A stretch of DNA of 64,000 nt, taken from Cryoendolithus antarcticus (taxonomy: Eukaryota; Ascomycota; Dothideomycetes; Cladosporiales; Cladosporiaceae). The first letter of the stretch is position 1, and each line of letters begins with the position of its first letter. The notes beneath the pieces are model-generated. The model did no database searches, had not been told where the DNA came from, and worked only from the letters and a program-made list of their open reading frames with translations. The translations under genes were made by a program, and so were the position numbers. The stretch is from the NCBI GenBank assembly GCA_002077065.1, contig NAJO01000056.1:124001-188000 (forward strand). The letters are read 5' to 3'. This document shows, piece after piece, positions 20,235 through 30,233 of this stretch.

Positions 20235-20763
20235 TCGACCCCTTATTTCGACGCGATGGCGGCGGTGTGCCGTGAGCCAAACGGCGCAACGTATCGAGCA
20301 AGTGCTGCATGCTCTGGATGCGTCGACGCTGATTGATGTACTGGGTCTGTGCCAGGTACTTCTTCTTCTTTGCCTCTAATCTATGCATCACACAGCAGTG
20401 TAGCCCGGAATTGGACACCCACGGTTCGAGGTTTGGAACATTCTTCGGATGTTGCAGCGAGTCGCTTAGACTGGAGATCTCGGCCGCAACGCCGGTCTGG
20501 AGACGGCTCAGAGCCTCGTGCTTGAATGTGCGGCATACTGCCAGGATAGAGAAGCTTGCACGACACATGCCTCTACCTGCCTCAGCGTCGGCATGGGCGA
20601 GAGCCATTGTACTGGCCACTAGGTGATCGAAGATCATGCCCATGAGTTCCGGCGGCAGGTCGAACAGGCGAAACACATCCTGACATATCTTCTTGGGCTG
20701 CTCAATCTCTGCGAGGGTATTCGTGTCCCTGTCGGCATTGTCTTCGCGTGTGCAACTCCTCAT
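20182..20763 (-). CDS. F-box-like protein 1 of the cluster
   Basis: Single-exon frame of 193 residues from the ATG at 20763 (MRSCTREDNADRD). The F-box-like helix pair reads LFDLPPELMGMIFDHLVA (about residues 33-50), followed by the conserved ILAVCRTFKHEALSRL. Such short proteins are abundant in Dothideomycetes. They are presumed to be substrate adaptors for SCF ubiquitin ligases or simply F-box-derived, and no substrate-binding repeat is visible here. The C-terminal 40 residues (Arg/Pro/Ser-rich) overlap the coding end of the DUF202 gene antisense; the true stop may be earlier if an intron is missed. Confidence 0.6.
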   Translation of the reverse strand: MRSCTREDNADRDTNTLAEIEQPKKICQDVFRLFDLPPELMGMIFDHLVASTMALAHADAEAGRGMCRASFSILAVCRTFKHEALSRLQTGVAAEISSLSDSLQHPKNVPNLEPWVSNSGLHCCVMHRLEAKKKKYLAQTQYINQRRRIQSMQHLLDTLRRLAHGTPPPSRRNKGSISHPSPCARRRRGAGRT

Positions 20764-21966
20764 CAGTCAGTAGGGCCCATTATGGTCATAGATTGCCATT
20801 CTGCTCACCCTTCCGGTTCTGTACGAGACTGCGACTCCATGTTGCCCCTTACGACACTCGGTTTGTCTTGGAACGTAGTCGTGTTGTGGTGCAGGTGGTG
20901 GTATGGTGTCAAGAGAAAGCTTGCGGTGGTTACGTGGCTGGAGCTGCAGACATGTGAGTGTCACGAACATGGAGTTGCATTTGTTACTTCACTGATCCGC
21001 AGTGAGGGTTCGAAGTGACACTCCCCGGCTGAGTTCGAGTTTGCGCTCACATCACAGCAACGAGCTAGTCATGAGACCGGTTGCTCACTCGCTTTTACAA
21101 TACATCTCGACGTCCACAGGGATCGGGGCAAGGTAACACTCCCTACACGCCGCGATCTGGCTACTGACAATAATCTACGGGTACTCAACTGCATTTGATG
21201 GCGATGCTAGAACATGCATTGCTCTACGACGGCATAGACAGTACCAAGTGGCGATGCCTCATTCTCAAGACCTGCCCCCCGTTAACGACTCTCAACACGA
21301 TGTGGGTCCACAGCCGATGAGCAAAGTGCAGTCGCTCTCAGCCATGTCCGCTCTGCCCATTGCTGTCGATCAACGCAATCCGCGAGACTGATAGCCTGCC
21401 GTTTCTTCATATGTCCACGACTGATTCAAGTCGGGCCTCAAGGATGTCGTGAAGCTCACGTTCCACACGTCGGTGTCCAAGCCAGCGGTCGTGGTCGGCT
21501 ATCTACTTCTGGTGCATACCGCTGTACAGACCCAGATTTCACATCAGCACTATTGTGGGCATGTTCCCTCCTCCGCGCCAACAGACAGTGACTCCGCGCC
21601 ACTAGACAGTGGCTCCGCGCCAACAGACAGTGAAGGAAAGTACCATCCAGACCTGTAAAGGAACGCAATTGCCGCAGGTAAGGGAAGTGTGGCGTTTATG
21701 TGAGGACGTCCCTCGCACTAAGTAGTACGAAACTCAGTGTCATGAAGCTGTCGACCGTGATAACGGGGTCTGTAGAGCTGCTTGTTGATAGACCACTAGC
21801 TTGGCCCAGCAACCGCGTTAGCGTCAGCGTAGCGTAGTGGTTGTGCAGTACGGTAGGACTCTCGCCTTCGATTACTGCAGCGATCAATGCAAAGCAGCAA
21901 GATCATACGTCCCCTGCAGCGTTGATGTATCGTCCCGCGAATGGATCGTCTCTCGAATGACCTAAA
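20764..21966. other. 1.2 kb without a supported gene
   Basis: It holds the promoter of the minus-strand F-box-like gene, a small 21-bp minisatellite (separate entry) and the 3' flank of the HET gene. Short frames have no domain signal. A tRNA-like D-arm string near 21827 was examined and rejected. Confidence 0.45.
21571..21633. repeat. 21-bp minisatellite, three units
   Basis: Three head-to-tail units of 21 bp: ctccgcgccaacagacagtg plus one base. The middle unit differs at two or three positions (actag for caacag region). The period is a multiple of three and one frame would read SAPTDSD-type repeats. No gene was supported around it. Confidence 0.85.
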
Positions 21967-24123
21967 CTATACCAGGAGCACTACACGAGCCGGCTGCGCC
22001 TTAATGGCCTGCAAGAGTATAGTGTGGGGTTTAAGAGTTGAGGTGGATGAATCTCCGGCGCCGATTCGAGCGAATGTCCCGTCTGGGTTCTCTGACAGCA
22101 GTAGAATCCTGTGAATATCAGAGGATCTGTCAATCAGCAGAATAGTCATATCTTCAATTTCTGGTGGCTTAGGATCACGTCCGTAATGGTCTGACCAGAA
22201 TCGGAACTCGACACCGTACGCCACAAAGTCAAAATGCCCCATATTTTCTGATGCAATGAACACAGGCTTTCGAACGGTCAAAATCCGTCCAACACACAGC
22301 AATGTCATCCTGCCAAAGTCCTGGTCACGGGTCAGCGTGTCAATACACGCCAAGTGCGGCAGCAACCCAGATGTTGAGATATTTGCCCATACGGATACGG
22401 GGCCATCAAGCGAAAGCCAACTCCATGAAGGGGCACGCCACTGCGCAGCACGACTTGTAACACCATGTGAAGACCACGTCAGTGCTCCCGGAAGGTCCTT
22501 CCAAAACATCCCGCAAGTGTACTTGCTACCTCGTGCAGTGGCCACGCGACTGGCAAGACCATGAATTGCGACCGCTTTATCTTGATGAACGTTCGTCAGG
22601 TGCGCACGTGAATACGCTGAAACCAGCCAATCCCACGCGTGCTGCAGCTGGTCAGGATTACGCCGTCCGCCTGAAGTGTTGTCGTCGAGCATACCTGGCG
22701 TAATACTAGATTCTGAACTCGCGAAAGGTCCGTCTTCGGTCAATACATTCTGCGCAGCACACTGCCAGTACATCTTGGACGCCCCGAAGTGGAGTAGGCG
22801 CTTCGACAGCACCCTCTCCTGTAAGACCCAGGCCCTGGAAAACAGGTGCTCTTGTTCTAGACCAGAGTCTCGCACATAAGGGTCGCACAATACCCAGTTC
22901 TCTGCGGTCGTCTCGGTCTGCGAGCGCCAGTGCATCTGACAAGCATCGAGCTGAGCTCTTGGAGCCGCTGTACTGAAACAACCATCGTGCGGACTTGATC
23001 CGTGTGCGGCAGTGATAGTAATGATACTATTGGCATACACGTCCTCCATCAATACCGATTCCCGGCGCCAGTCGTCGATGCTCTCTTGAGACTGCCCCTG
23101 TAGTATACAATAGCTATCGATCCAGATCAGGGCGATCTGGAGACTATCAAGTATCTTGAAACAGTCTTGAAATGTCAGTGGGAATGCTTTCCGACGCCAC
23201 CCAATCTTAAGAGCCTGTATATTAGAGGGCTCGAGTACAGGGAAATGCTCAGTGCCCCAACAATGACTCAAAGTTGCGTAAGGCGTGCTCAGCGTCTCGT
23301 TCGACGTTTCGAGCAACTTGATCATGTCGCCTTGCACGCGCAAAAGTCTTGTAGGGTAGTATTCTGGTTGCGATGTTTGTCGACAATGGTCATGGTTTTC
23401 TAGGCAGTCTTGATACCAATGCTTTGCTAGTCGTAAGGCTGGCAGACTTCCGATAGGGCTGATGATGGACTCCTGATGAAGTCGTAGAAGCGATTCGGAT
23501 CCCTTTGGCTCTTTCTTGAGGTCAAGTCTTAGTAATGGCCGGATAGCCATGTCCAACACGACAAGTTTCTCGTAAAGATAACCACTACCCCCTGATGGGT
23601 CAGTGAAAAGGTACCGCTGGGGTTCGGCTATCTGTAGATCCCTGACAATGTGGCTTGGGAACCTGGGGCCAGGAGCCCATCTGTAGACAGTAATGCCCAG
23701 GGCAGAGTTGAAGTACGCGGACGAACGCAGAATTACCCTGCAGATAAAACATCCAATGCTCGTGCCTTCCTGCAATTCGGTGTCGGAAATGTGCAGCGGT
23801 CGCCACCTCTGCCAAGTCCACTCAAATTCTCTCAAATTAAAATCCAGGTAGTCCGGGTGTATCTTCAACTCTCGTTGATCCATCCAGGAGTCCAGCGCAA
23901 AGTCATGGAAGATGGTCATACAGATATTGCACAACTTAGGACGGATTGTTGCGTTTGTCTCCGGGATGTGTTCCCGCCACGTCGCGGCAGAGTAGTCCTC
24001 CGGAGCCCAAGCGACCAATAGTTTGTGCCACGCGAGACTCCCAGCATCGTCTGCTTCGACATTCTCAAGTAAGCTTGGTCGGTGTCCGTGTGGTGCAGGT
24101 CGCGCCACGTCGTCGTCGTCCAT
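21967..24123 (-). CDS. HET-domain protein (heterokaryon incompatibility type)
   Basis: Intact single-exon protein of 718 residues from the ATG at 24123 (MDDDDVARPAPHG). The N-terminus contains a Cys-containing segment KLCNICMTIF and GCFICRVILR, as in many large HET proteins. The HET domain starts at about residue 281 with YATLSHCWGTEHFP, continues FPLTFQDCFKILDSL, then ALIWIDSYCILQ and the W-R-R-E-S-x-L-M-E-D-V-Y-A-N-S segment, and ends with a FSRAWVLQERVLSKRLLHF helix. The HET domain (PF06985 type) is known to trigger cell death when incompatible strains fuse; related domains resemble TIR folds. No NACHT, WD or ankyrin partner module is present, so this is the common short-architecture class whose activating partner is unknown. 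It stands alone between F-box-like genes. No frameshift is visible. Confidence 0.93.
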   Translation of the reverse strand: MDDDDVARPAPHGHRPSLLENVEADDAGSLAWHKLLVAWAPEDYSAATWREHIPETNATIRPKLCNICMTIFHDFALDSWMDQRELKIHPDYLDFNLREFEWTWQRWRPLHISDTELQEGTSIGCFICRVILRSSAYFNSALGITVYRWAPGPRFPSHIVRDLQIAEPQRYLFTDPSGGSGYLYEKLVVLDMAIRPLLRLDLKKEPKGSESLLRLHQESIISPIGSLPALRLAKHWYQDCLENHDHCRQTSQPEYYPTRLLRVQGDMIKLLETSNETLSTPYATLSHCWGTEHFPVLEPSNIQALKIGWRRKAFPLTFQDCFKILDSLQIALIWIDSYCILQGQSQESIDDWRRESVLMEDVYANSIITITAAHGSSPHDGCFSTAAPRAQLDACQMHWRSQTETTAENWVLCDPYVRDSGLEQEHLFSRAWVLQERVLSKRLLHFGASKMYWQCAAQNVLTEDGPFASSESSITPGMLDDNTSGGRRNPDQLQHAWDWLVSAYSRAHLTNVHQDKAVAIHGLASRVATARGSKYTCGMFWKDLPGALTWSSHGVTSRAAQWRAPSWSWLSLDGPVSVWANISTSGLLPHLACIDTLTRDQDFGRMTLLCVGRILTVRKPVFIASENMGHFDFVAYGVEFRFWSDHYGRDPKPPEIEDMTILLIDRSSDIHRILLLSENPDGTFARIGAGDSSTSTLKPHTILLQAIKAQPARVVLLV

Positions 24124-24799
24124 TCGAGTCTGGAAATCTGCACCAATCTTCGCTGTCTTAAATTGGACATCTGCTATTGTGCGACCTCAGGGACTTACAG
24201 TCCTCAATGAGCAGCCCCGATCTCAGCCTTGTCAACTTGATTGAAGAGTGTCACAAGCAACATTGTGTCAGAATGAGCAAAGGAACGAAGACAGGTGAGG
24301 TGGGTTCGGGTGAAAAGAATTGGGATACTGCGTGACCTTGTACCGATAAAGGCAACATGAGCCTTGCGGTGCTCGAATGCTTAGCTGCGCCCCCACGTAG
24401 CGTGCGGAGTACATAGTCACGGTGTGATCTAGAAGCGAGACCTGCACCTTGTGCGTCTCAGCCTCTCAGATTGAATGAAGTGCAGCGCGAGTCATGTGGA
24501 GTTGTTAGGCTCGACCTCAACGGCTAATAAAAGTGTGTGAGGCCAAGACTTGAATGGTCATCGTATTTCTCAACTACAACATTGAGGCTTCACAGCACGC
24601 TTCTAGCGAATACTGACGCACCGCAGCGACCTTGCGCGAAGCAGATATGTCGATCCCTCGCCGCTCTCTCAGTCGCCGACATCTTGCTGCGCCAGCATTC
24701 AATGCTTCCAAATAATGGGCCCCAGTTGCTCCCGTGCTAGTGGCTCCTTGGATCACTCCCTTCGCGCAGAACGGTCGCCTTTCACACCCGTGTCCTCCA
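24124..24799. other. Intergenic, no gene seen
   Basis: The stretch covers the promoter side of the HET gene and the 3' flank of the broken F-box-like locus. Only short overlapping frames are present. Confidence 0.4.
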
Positions 24800-25243
24800 T
24801 CACGACCGATGAATCTCGCACAATGTCGCCATCAAATGTATCAAGGCCGAACCATCTATCAAGATCGCCGTCCTATACCAAGCCATGCTCCGCAGATCTT
24901 CGGCATCAGGTATGACTAGGGTTCTCCGCAGGGTTCGCTCACGCTCTCGAGCTAGAAGTCCTGCTAGAACTAGGCTGTCGTGGCGCTCCAGAACGGCATT
25001 GCAGAGGAAGGGGACCAGAGAGAAAGCTACTTGACGTAAGTGGCGGTTGATGTGCAGGATGGCCAACGCGGTCTTCGAAAGGTAGGCGTATGGGATTGAG
25101 GGCTAGTTTTTGTTTCCGACGGTACTTGTGACTACCTCTTCGAATATCAGGAGTATGAGCTCGGTCGGAAGTGAGTCTAGGCAGACGGCAGGGTCTTTGA
25201 CGACTTCGGTATACTCTGGTATCTCCATGGACATCCTCGTCAT
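24800..25243 (-). pseudogene. F-box-like locus 2, split by in-frame UAG
   Basis: From ATG 25243 (MTRMSMEIPEYTE) the frame carries a clear F-box-like motif, LDSLPTELILLIFEEVV, then stops at TAG 25105-25103. The same frame reopens directly (PSIPYAYLSKTALAILHINR) and runs to 24800, where the part resembling the post-F-box region of the neighbours (LRQVAFSLVPFLCNAV) follows. A 33-nt intron could remove the stop but is too short to be credible. It is either a recent nonsense allele or a truncated 46-residue product. The second half retains good coding character, which argues that the lesion is recent. Confidence 0.6.
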
Positions 25244-25463
25244 TACTTCTCTGTGCGAGTAGCTGATCTGGGTACGACAGCACGAGATCGGTGAATTGAC
25301 CACTCTGAAGCATGCATTCGGCAGAGGTATGTAAGCTCAAGAAAATACCCGTCACCGATGAGAATGTCGCAGAGTCTGTGTTGAGCCTTCCAACGCACAT
25401 CACGGGAGTCAAGGTGTAGGGATATGGATGACTGTGCTTGCCTGCTAGATTGTCTGATGGTCA

Positions 25464-26170
25464 TCACTGTTGGGCGCACCGTGCCTGATCACATCGACGC
25501 TCTCTCTCGATTCGATGAGCCTGATGACCACTCCGCACGAGAGGGTTAGAATTCACCACAAAGCTATTGACGGGAATGGTCACTGTGCCCTCGCACAAAC
25601 TTGTCGCCCAGCCACGAGCCGACAGCCATCCCCATACACTGCCCAACATTATCCGCGCAACTCGGCCGGCTACTACAGGGGCAGCCTTACATTCACGCTC
25701 GTAGCCATGACCATCTGCTTCCCACAGCCCCCGTGGCCACGGACCCTTCAATCGAACGTCCCGCCACATCTGCGCACCACCATACAACTTCCGGACCTTG
25801 ATCGTGAAGACAAGACTTTCCAAGCGCTCGGAGGTGCCTTTCACGCTCCTGACCTGCCAGGGGTGTCCTGGATAGCCTGCATCGGCTACGAGCCATCCAC
25901 TCCGTAGGCACTCCAGCAACACTGGCAGCGCTACACGGCGGTGATGTCGGCTGGTGCGAAAGGTGGCCATCAGGCACTTCGCCAGAGGACGACATCTCGT
26001 GCCGAGTCAGTAGCGAGTCCTGTGGACGACGAGGATTCTCTGAAAGTGTAGGGTTTAGATCATCTCAAGGAGCTCGTTTGGGAGTGCACCGAGGTGATCG
26101 CGAGAGGCTGCTACTGCGGGTGCCTCTTGGGGAGAGGTCTCTGACTTAGCGGGCACGAGGTGGCTTCGCA
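25464..26170 (-). pseudogene. F-box-like locus 3, two in-frame stops
   Basis: The frame reads ETSPQEAPAVAASRDHLGAL then PNELLEMI, an F-box-like start, and is broken by TAA (26057-26055) and TGA (26009-26007). Downstream it stays open to 25464 and aligns with the intact neighbour at 26416-27075. Shared stretches include HRRVALPVLLECLR versus HRYAALPTLVECVR, LESLVFTIKVRKLYGG versus LRWLVMAIKLGNVLGG, and QMWRDVRLKGPWPRGLW versus QTWPEKRGQAPWPYGL. The 168-residue open part starting at 25970 is therefore most simply the C-terminal remnant of a dead paralogue. The coding bias of the remnant is still good, so decay looks young. Confidence 0.68.
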
Positions 26171-26415
26171 GGCGTCAGTCATTCCTTTCGAAGTTCGCGT
26201 CTGATATACTCACTGCGCCGATCCTGCCCAGTGCACCGAAGCCCTGACATCCCGTTCTTGGTTCGACATGGTACAAGTACGTCCACTCGAGACTGCGTGC
26301 CAAAATCAAAGTGCGTTGCACGAATACTCGAGGCTCCCGGAAGCAACGTAGACAGACTTGAAGTGCAGACAATCCCCAGCTTATCACATACTCAACGGGT
26401 CACAAGTATGAGGTG

Positions 26416-27075
26416 CTAAGTGTCACACTGTCCAATCCGAGTAAGATTGATGGTCATACTCGCCCTGAGACAGCCCAAGGTACATGCGGTCCTCACGACT
26501 GGCCCGCCCAACCCATACGGCCACGGTGCCTGCCCTCTCTTTTCTGGCCACGTCTGCATCCCACCGAGAACATTGCCTAGCTTGATCGCCATTACAAGCC
26601 ATCGCAATCGATCAGCGTTGCCCGAAACTCGACGACACACTCTGCTGGTAGTGCTTGAGTATGCCTTGCTGTCTGAAGGCCAGAGATCACCGCTGTAGGC
26701 CGTGCTGCATGCCGTGAGCTCTATTCTCACGCACTCCACCAGTGTCGGAAGCGCTGCATAACGATGTCGTTGGCTGACATGGAAGAGCGTCATGAGCTTT
26801 GAGGCCAGGGGAACACCGTTTTTGTCTCTGCCGTAGTCGGATCGGCCTGCGACAAGGGTCGCCGTGAAGACGTCTGTGTATATCATATCCAGTATCTCGG
26901 TTGGCAGCCGGCTGAAGATGTCAAGCGTGCGCAAGCGGACATTGTTAGCGCTCTCGGACGGCTCAGTGATACCAATGGGGTTGCTGGGCGTCGACGCTGG
27001 GTTTCCGAGATTGCGTGGGGCCGTTGACTCCATTTGCAGCATCATGGCAATTGCCTCGTACTCCGCACACGACAT
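26416..27075 (-). CDS. F-box-like protein 4, intact paralogue
   Basis: Single-exon protein of 219 residues from ATG 27075 (MSCAEYEAIAMML). The F-box-like motif DIFSRLPTEILDMIYTDVF lies at about residues 52-70. It is followed by MTLFHVSQRHRYAALPTLVE and a C-terminal part ending in a GGMQTWPEKRG / APWPYGL module shared with the broken copy at 25464-26170. No membrane span or signal is seen. It is probably an SCF-type adaptor or an orphan F-box-derived protein; the target is unknown. It is on the minus strand like all members of the cluster. Confidence 0.68.
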   Translation of the reverse strand: MSCAEYEAIAMMLQMESTAPRNLGNPASTPSNPIGITEPSESANNVRLRTLDIFSRLPTEILDMIYTDVFTATLVAGRSDYGRDKNGVPLASKLMTLFHVSQRHRYAALPTLVECVRIELTACSTAYSGDLWPSDSKAYSSTTSRVCRRVSGNADRLRWLVMAIKLGNVLGGMQTWPEKRGQAPWPYGLGGPVVRTACTLGCLRASMTINLTRIGQCDT

Positions 27076-27350
27076 AGTGAAGGTGAATCAATTTGATGTC
27101 TTGAGATAAGCTGAGCAGCATAAGCTATCGAGGATATCGATAGTGGCGAATGAATATGTATACGCCGCAGGGGAGAATATGTTGACCTATACGTGCTTAT
27201 CGCCCGCCCTATCATTCGCACAGTCATGGAAGACAGCATGCCCGGCCACTGGAAGAATGCATTGTGGTCACAGACGGCCTCTACGAGCTCTAACACCGAC
27301 CCATGCTCCAACATCGCCCGTACAACGAACACCAATTGCATCCGACCCTA

Positions 27351-27897
27351 TTAACGTGCCACGCGTGCCTGCAAAGCTGCAAGATAGTCTTCGAAGATCT
27401 TGCCCCCGACGATGTCTCTACCGAAATGGAACAGTCGCATTGAGTAATCCCAGCTTTCTCGTACTGCCATTCCGAAGTCCGGGTACACCTTCCAGTCAAC
27501 ATGCTCAGGCAGTGGTGCCAGGATGTCGTACATGGACCATTCGTCCGTGACGAGGCGCTTTAAGATATCTTGCACTTCACGGCGGAAGCTTCGGCAGACG
27601 TGCGAGAGGGCGAGAAGATGTCTGCACAGCAAGTGCGGATCCATCTGTTGCGGCCACCGAGGGCGTGCCGTCTGGAGTGTGGACTGGATTACGTTGGTGT
27701 AGATCTGGAGCCTGAGCTCGGTCGCTAGGCGATTGATGTGGCCGAGAGGGACAGTACTATTATTATTCGCTGTAGGTCTCTCGTCGACCTGGAAACTGTG
27801 TGGTCGTCAACCACATGAAACGCGAGTCTGGATCCTTGGAGCATTCTTACTCGGTGAGTAGTGAGATGACTGTTCCGTCACATTGTGCGTTCGCCAT
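27351..27897 (-). CDS. F-box-like protein 5, two exons
   Basis: Exon 1 27851-27897 (MANAQCDGTVISLLT) joins exon 2 27351-27795 across a 55-nt intron (GTAAGA ... GTTGAC ... ACACAG) to give 164 codons in frame. After a short Asn/Thr linker the F-box-like motif is degenerate (INRLATELRLQIYTNVI, with Ala in place of the usual Pro). Then come LLALSHVCRSFRREVQDIL and the C-terminal MRLFHFGRDIVGGKIFEDYL, which matches the GG-module position of locus 3 and 4. The product has 163 residues and is presumably cytosolic or nuclear. Function is inferred from the motif only. Confidence 0.65.
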
Positions 27898-28859
27898 GCT
27901 GTAGGACCGCCTCCGCAGACTCGTTCGGGATTCTGGACGCTGGTTCTTTACCATGAGGTACAAAGTAGGAAGTGAGGACATGCTGGAAAAACGCGAGTTG
28001 AAGATTGTACAGAGTCTGAGTCACCAGCTTCGTCCACCGGATGATTCTAGAAGAGGATTGGCTTAGTCGGGACTTGATTGGGGTTGTGATATCAAGAAAG
28101 AAACCTGTTCTCACTGCTGGCTGAACTTTCCGAAAGTCAATTATCAGCACAAACCGATGTATCCATCATCTCTGTGGCTCCTTGACTCGACGTCGACGTC
28201 TCTATGTCTTCACGATCTGGGCAATGGCGTAGCGCTACTTAGCATCCAGCGCACGCAAGCTCCTCGTCAGCACTTCGTAGCTTGCAACCCCGGCTCTGAA
28301 GTGCAAGAGCGCAAAGCCGTGCTTCGTGATCTCCAATCGAGCCTCGTGTTGTATAGGCCGGCCTCGTCCCATAAGATGTTCATAAGCTCTCGCACGCATC
28401 AACGCTGAAGCTCCGACAGACATGAAGTAGGCTCACTGGATTGGAGTCTGAGCTGTCTCCCTTCGTGCCCCGTTTCAAGGGATATGCAGTGCGGACTGCG
28501 TGTGTGAGGACTTTGTTGGATTCGAGATCGTGGATTTCGGTCGGTGAGGTAGTCTGTCGAAGTAATTGCGTGGTGGCCTTTTCGAAACAACGCTATCGCA
28601 GTTGTCAGCTTGCACTCAGGAGGATTTTTGCTGGTGCTTCGCTTACTTCACTGATAGATCATGGACCAACATCTCCTCCGGCGTGTGTGACATGTTATTT
28701 CGCGCCAGTCCATTGAATGATGTTTCATGTAGGTGCGTATCACGCAGTGCGTCGAGTGTACGCACGACGTGAGGTTGCTTGGGACATCGTACAAGTGTCC
28801 TCGTGCTACAATGTGAAGTCGACTTCAACTCGGTAAAGAGGAAGGAACGAGGTACCTAC
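27898..28859. other. Gap inside the F-box cluster, possible remnant
   Basis: Minus-strand frames here (for example an ATG frame MSHTPEEMLVHDLSV near 28682 with a GTAAGC donor and a TAG acceptor after it, and an open frame at 28235-28423) hint at another small spliced or decayed gene. No F-box motif or continuous exon chain could be established, so no gene is called. Confidence 0.3.
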
Positions 28860-29856
28860 TCATCCCACTCTGTAGATATCCGCAAGCTCCAATTCCAGCC
28901 TGGCAATCTCCACACAGTCCGTCGACCGATCTAGGGCTTGTAGTACCTTTCGTTTACTACGTCGGATGGCTTGTTTCGATGCCGAACCCACCTCATGGGC
29001 GTCATTGGACGTCGGAATATCTCCTCCTTGACTCTTCTCCCCTCTTGCATCGGGCTGACTACTCGAAGGACTCCCCTGGCGACGAAGCTGTCGCTTTTCC
29101 GTGGCCGCATGCCTCCTCTGCGCCCTCACAATCTTCATCGGCGGCATCATAGGACGCACCACCGCCTGATCAATATCCATCACTTGCTCGCTTTGCCCTG
29201 CCGCCACATACACGGGGATGACGAGGGATCGCTTACCCTTTTCAAGTACTTCCTGCCTTAATCTGTTCCTGTAGCTTGTCCGCGCCGCGAACTGATAGAA
29301 CACCTCCCCCCCCTTCACCGCTCCCTGCAACTCCTGCAAGTACGACACATGCCACAGCAGGTCTCGACCTTTCCGGCCGTAATACTGACACCGCGTCGCA
29401 CACAGCGAGCCGTCCCAGTGCTTCTTCGGGCTTCGAGCGAACGCCCGACAGCCAATGATCTCCTCCTTCAGACATTCGGTGAAAACATCTAGAGCTTCCC
29501 GGCGGACTTGGCCGCAGACTCGTAGCAGTGAGATGACTCTGAGGATGAACTTACGCCTGCTGTCGCGTGATGTGCCTCGAGGGCGGGCGTCGATGAAGTC
29601 CTTGCGGAAAGTCTCGGCGTAGATTTGCAGGCGGAGTTCTGGCGGTAGGGCGAAGAGGTGATCTGGAGGTGGCGTGGGTCTCTCCTTGGCCTTGCACCTC
29701 AGTCGTTGCACGTCGCGGTGACTTTTCTTATGCTTCGCTTCAGCGAGCCTTTCTTTCCTGTACACAGGTCAGTGAGAGATCCGAAGTGAAGACGAGAGTG
29801 ACTGACTCTTGCGCGCGCTTGACCAGTGCGAGCGTCTTCGCCACTGAGAGCATCAT
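28860..29856 (-). CDS. F-box-like protein 6, two exons
   Basis: Exon 1 29807-29856 (MMLSVAKTLALVKRAQ) joins exon 2 28860-29757 through a 49-nt intron (GTCAGT ... CTGACC ... TACAG), giving 316 codons in frame. The F-box-like motif is LFALPPELRLQIYAETF (about residues 54-70), followed by VISLLRVCGQVRREALDVF. The middle has KGGEVFYQFAA at the place of the GG-module of its neighbours. The C-terminal third is basic and disordered, with KQAIRRSKRKVLQALD, and ends in an amphipathic helix. It is the longest member of the cluster (315 residues). A nuclear location is possible from the basic stretches. Confidence 0.72.
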
Positions 29857-30233
29857 GGTGATCCTGTAGAGAGCCTGGGAGAATAAGTATGTAGTAATAT
29901 GGTAGTCGCCCTGACGAGTCGTCAAAGTGCGTGCGCGTCGAGACTGGCACAACAACAGTGAAGCTGCTGCAGCCGCTGAGTTTGGAAAGCACGACCCAGG
30001 TCAGCTCACTGGTCCTCACATCACTTCACTCAGTATCAGTTGTCCTCCGCCACATCACGTACCTTCAAAGCAGCTTCTGAGTCGCTTCATCTCTGTCGAG
30101 ACTGTACAAGTGTTTGCTTATAACAAGTGCCCTTGCGAGCTCCGTCTTTGATATGTACAAAGGTACTCACTTTTCCCCATTTCTTCACTCAGCCGCAGCT
30201 GGTGTGATCCTCATTATCCTCCGCTCATGCTCG
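29857..30233. other. Intergenic
   Basis: 377 bases between two minus-strand genes: promoter of the F-box-like gene and 3' flank of the receptor gene. Nothing else is seen. Confidence 0.4.

Noticed and set aside
21820..21895. tRNA-like D-arm string (tagcgtagtggtt) followed by a T-loop-like ttcgatt
   Set aside because: Acceptor, anticodon and T stems do not pair when laid out as a cloverleaf, and the full GGTTCGANNCC box is missing.
20182..29856. Classical repeat-induced point mutation of the F-box cluster
   Set aside because: Broken copies keep normal base composition and good coding bias; only isolated stops are seen, so heavy RIP is not supported.
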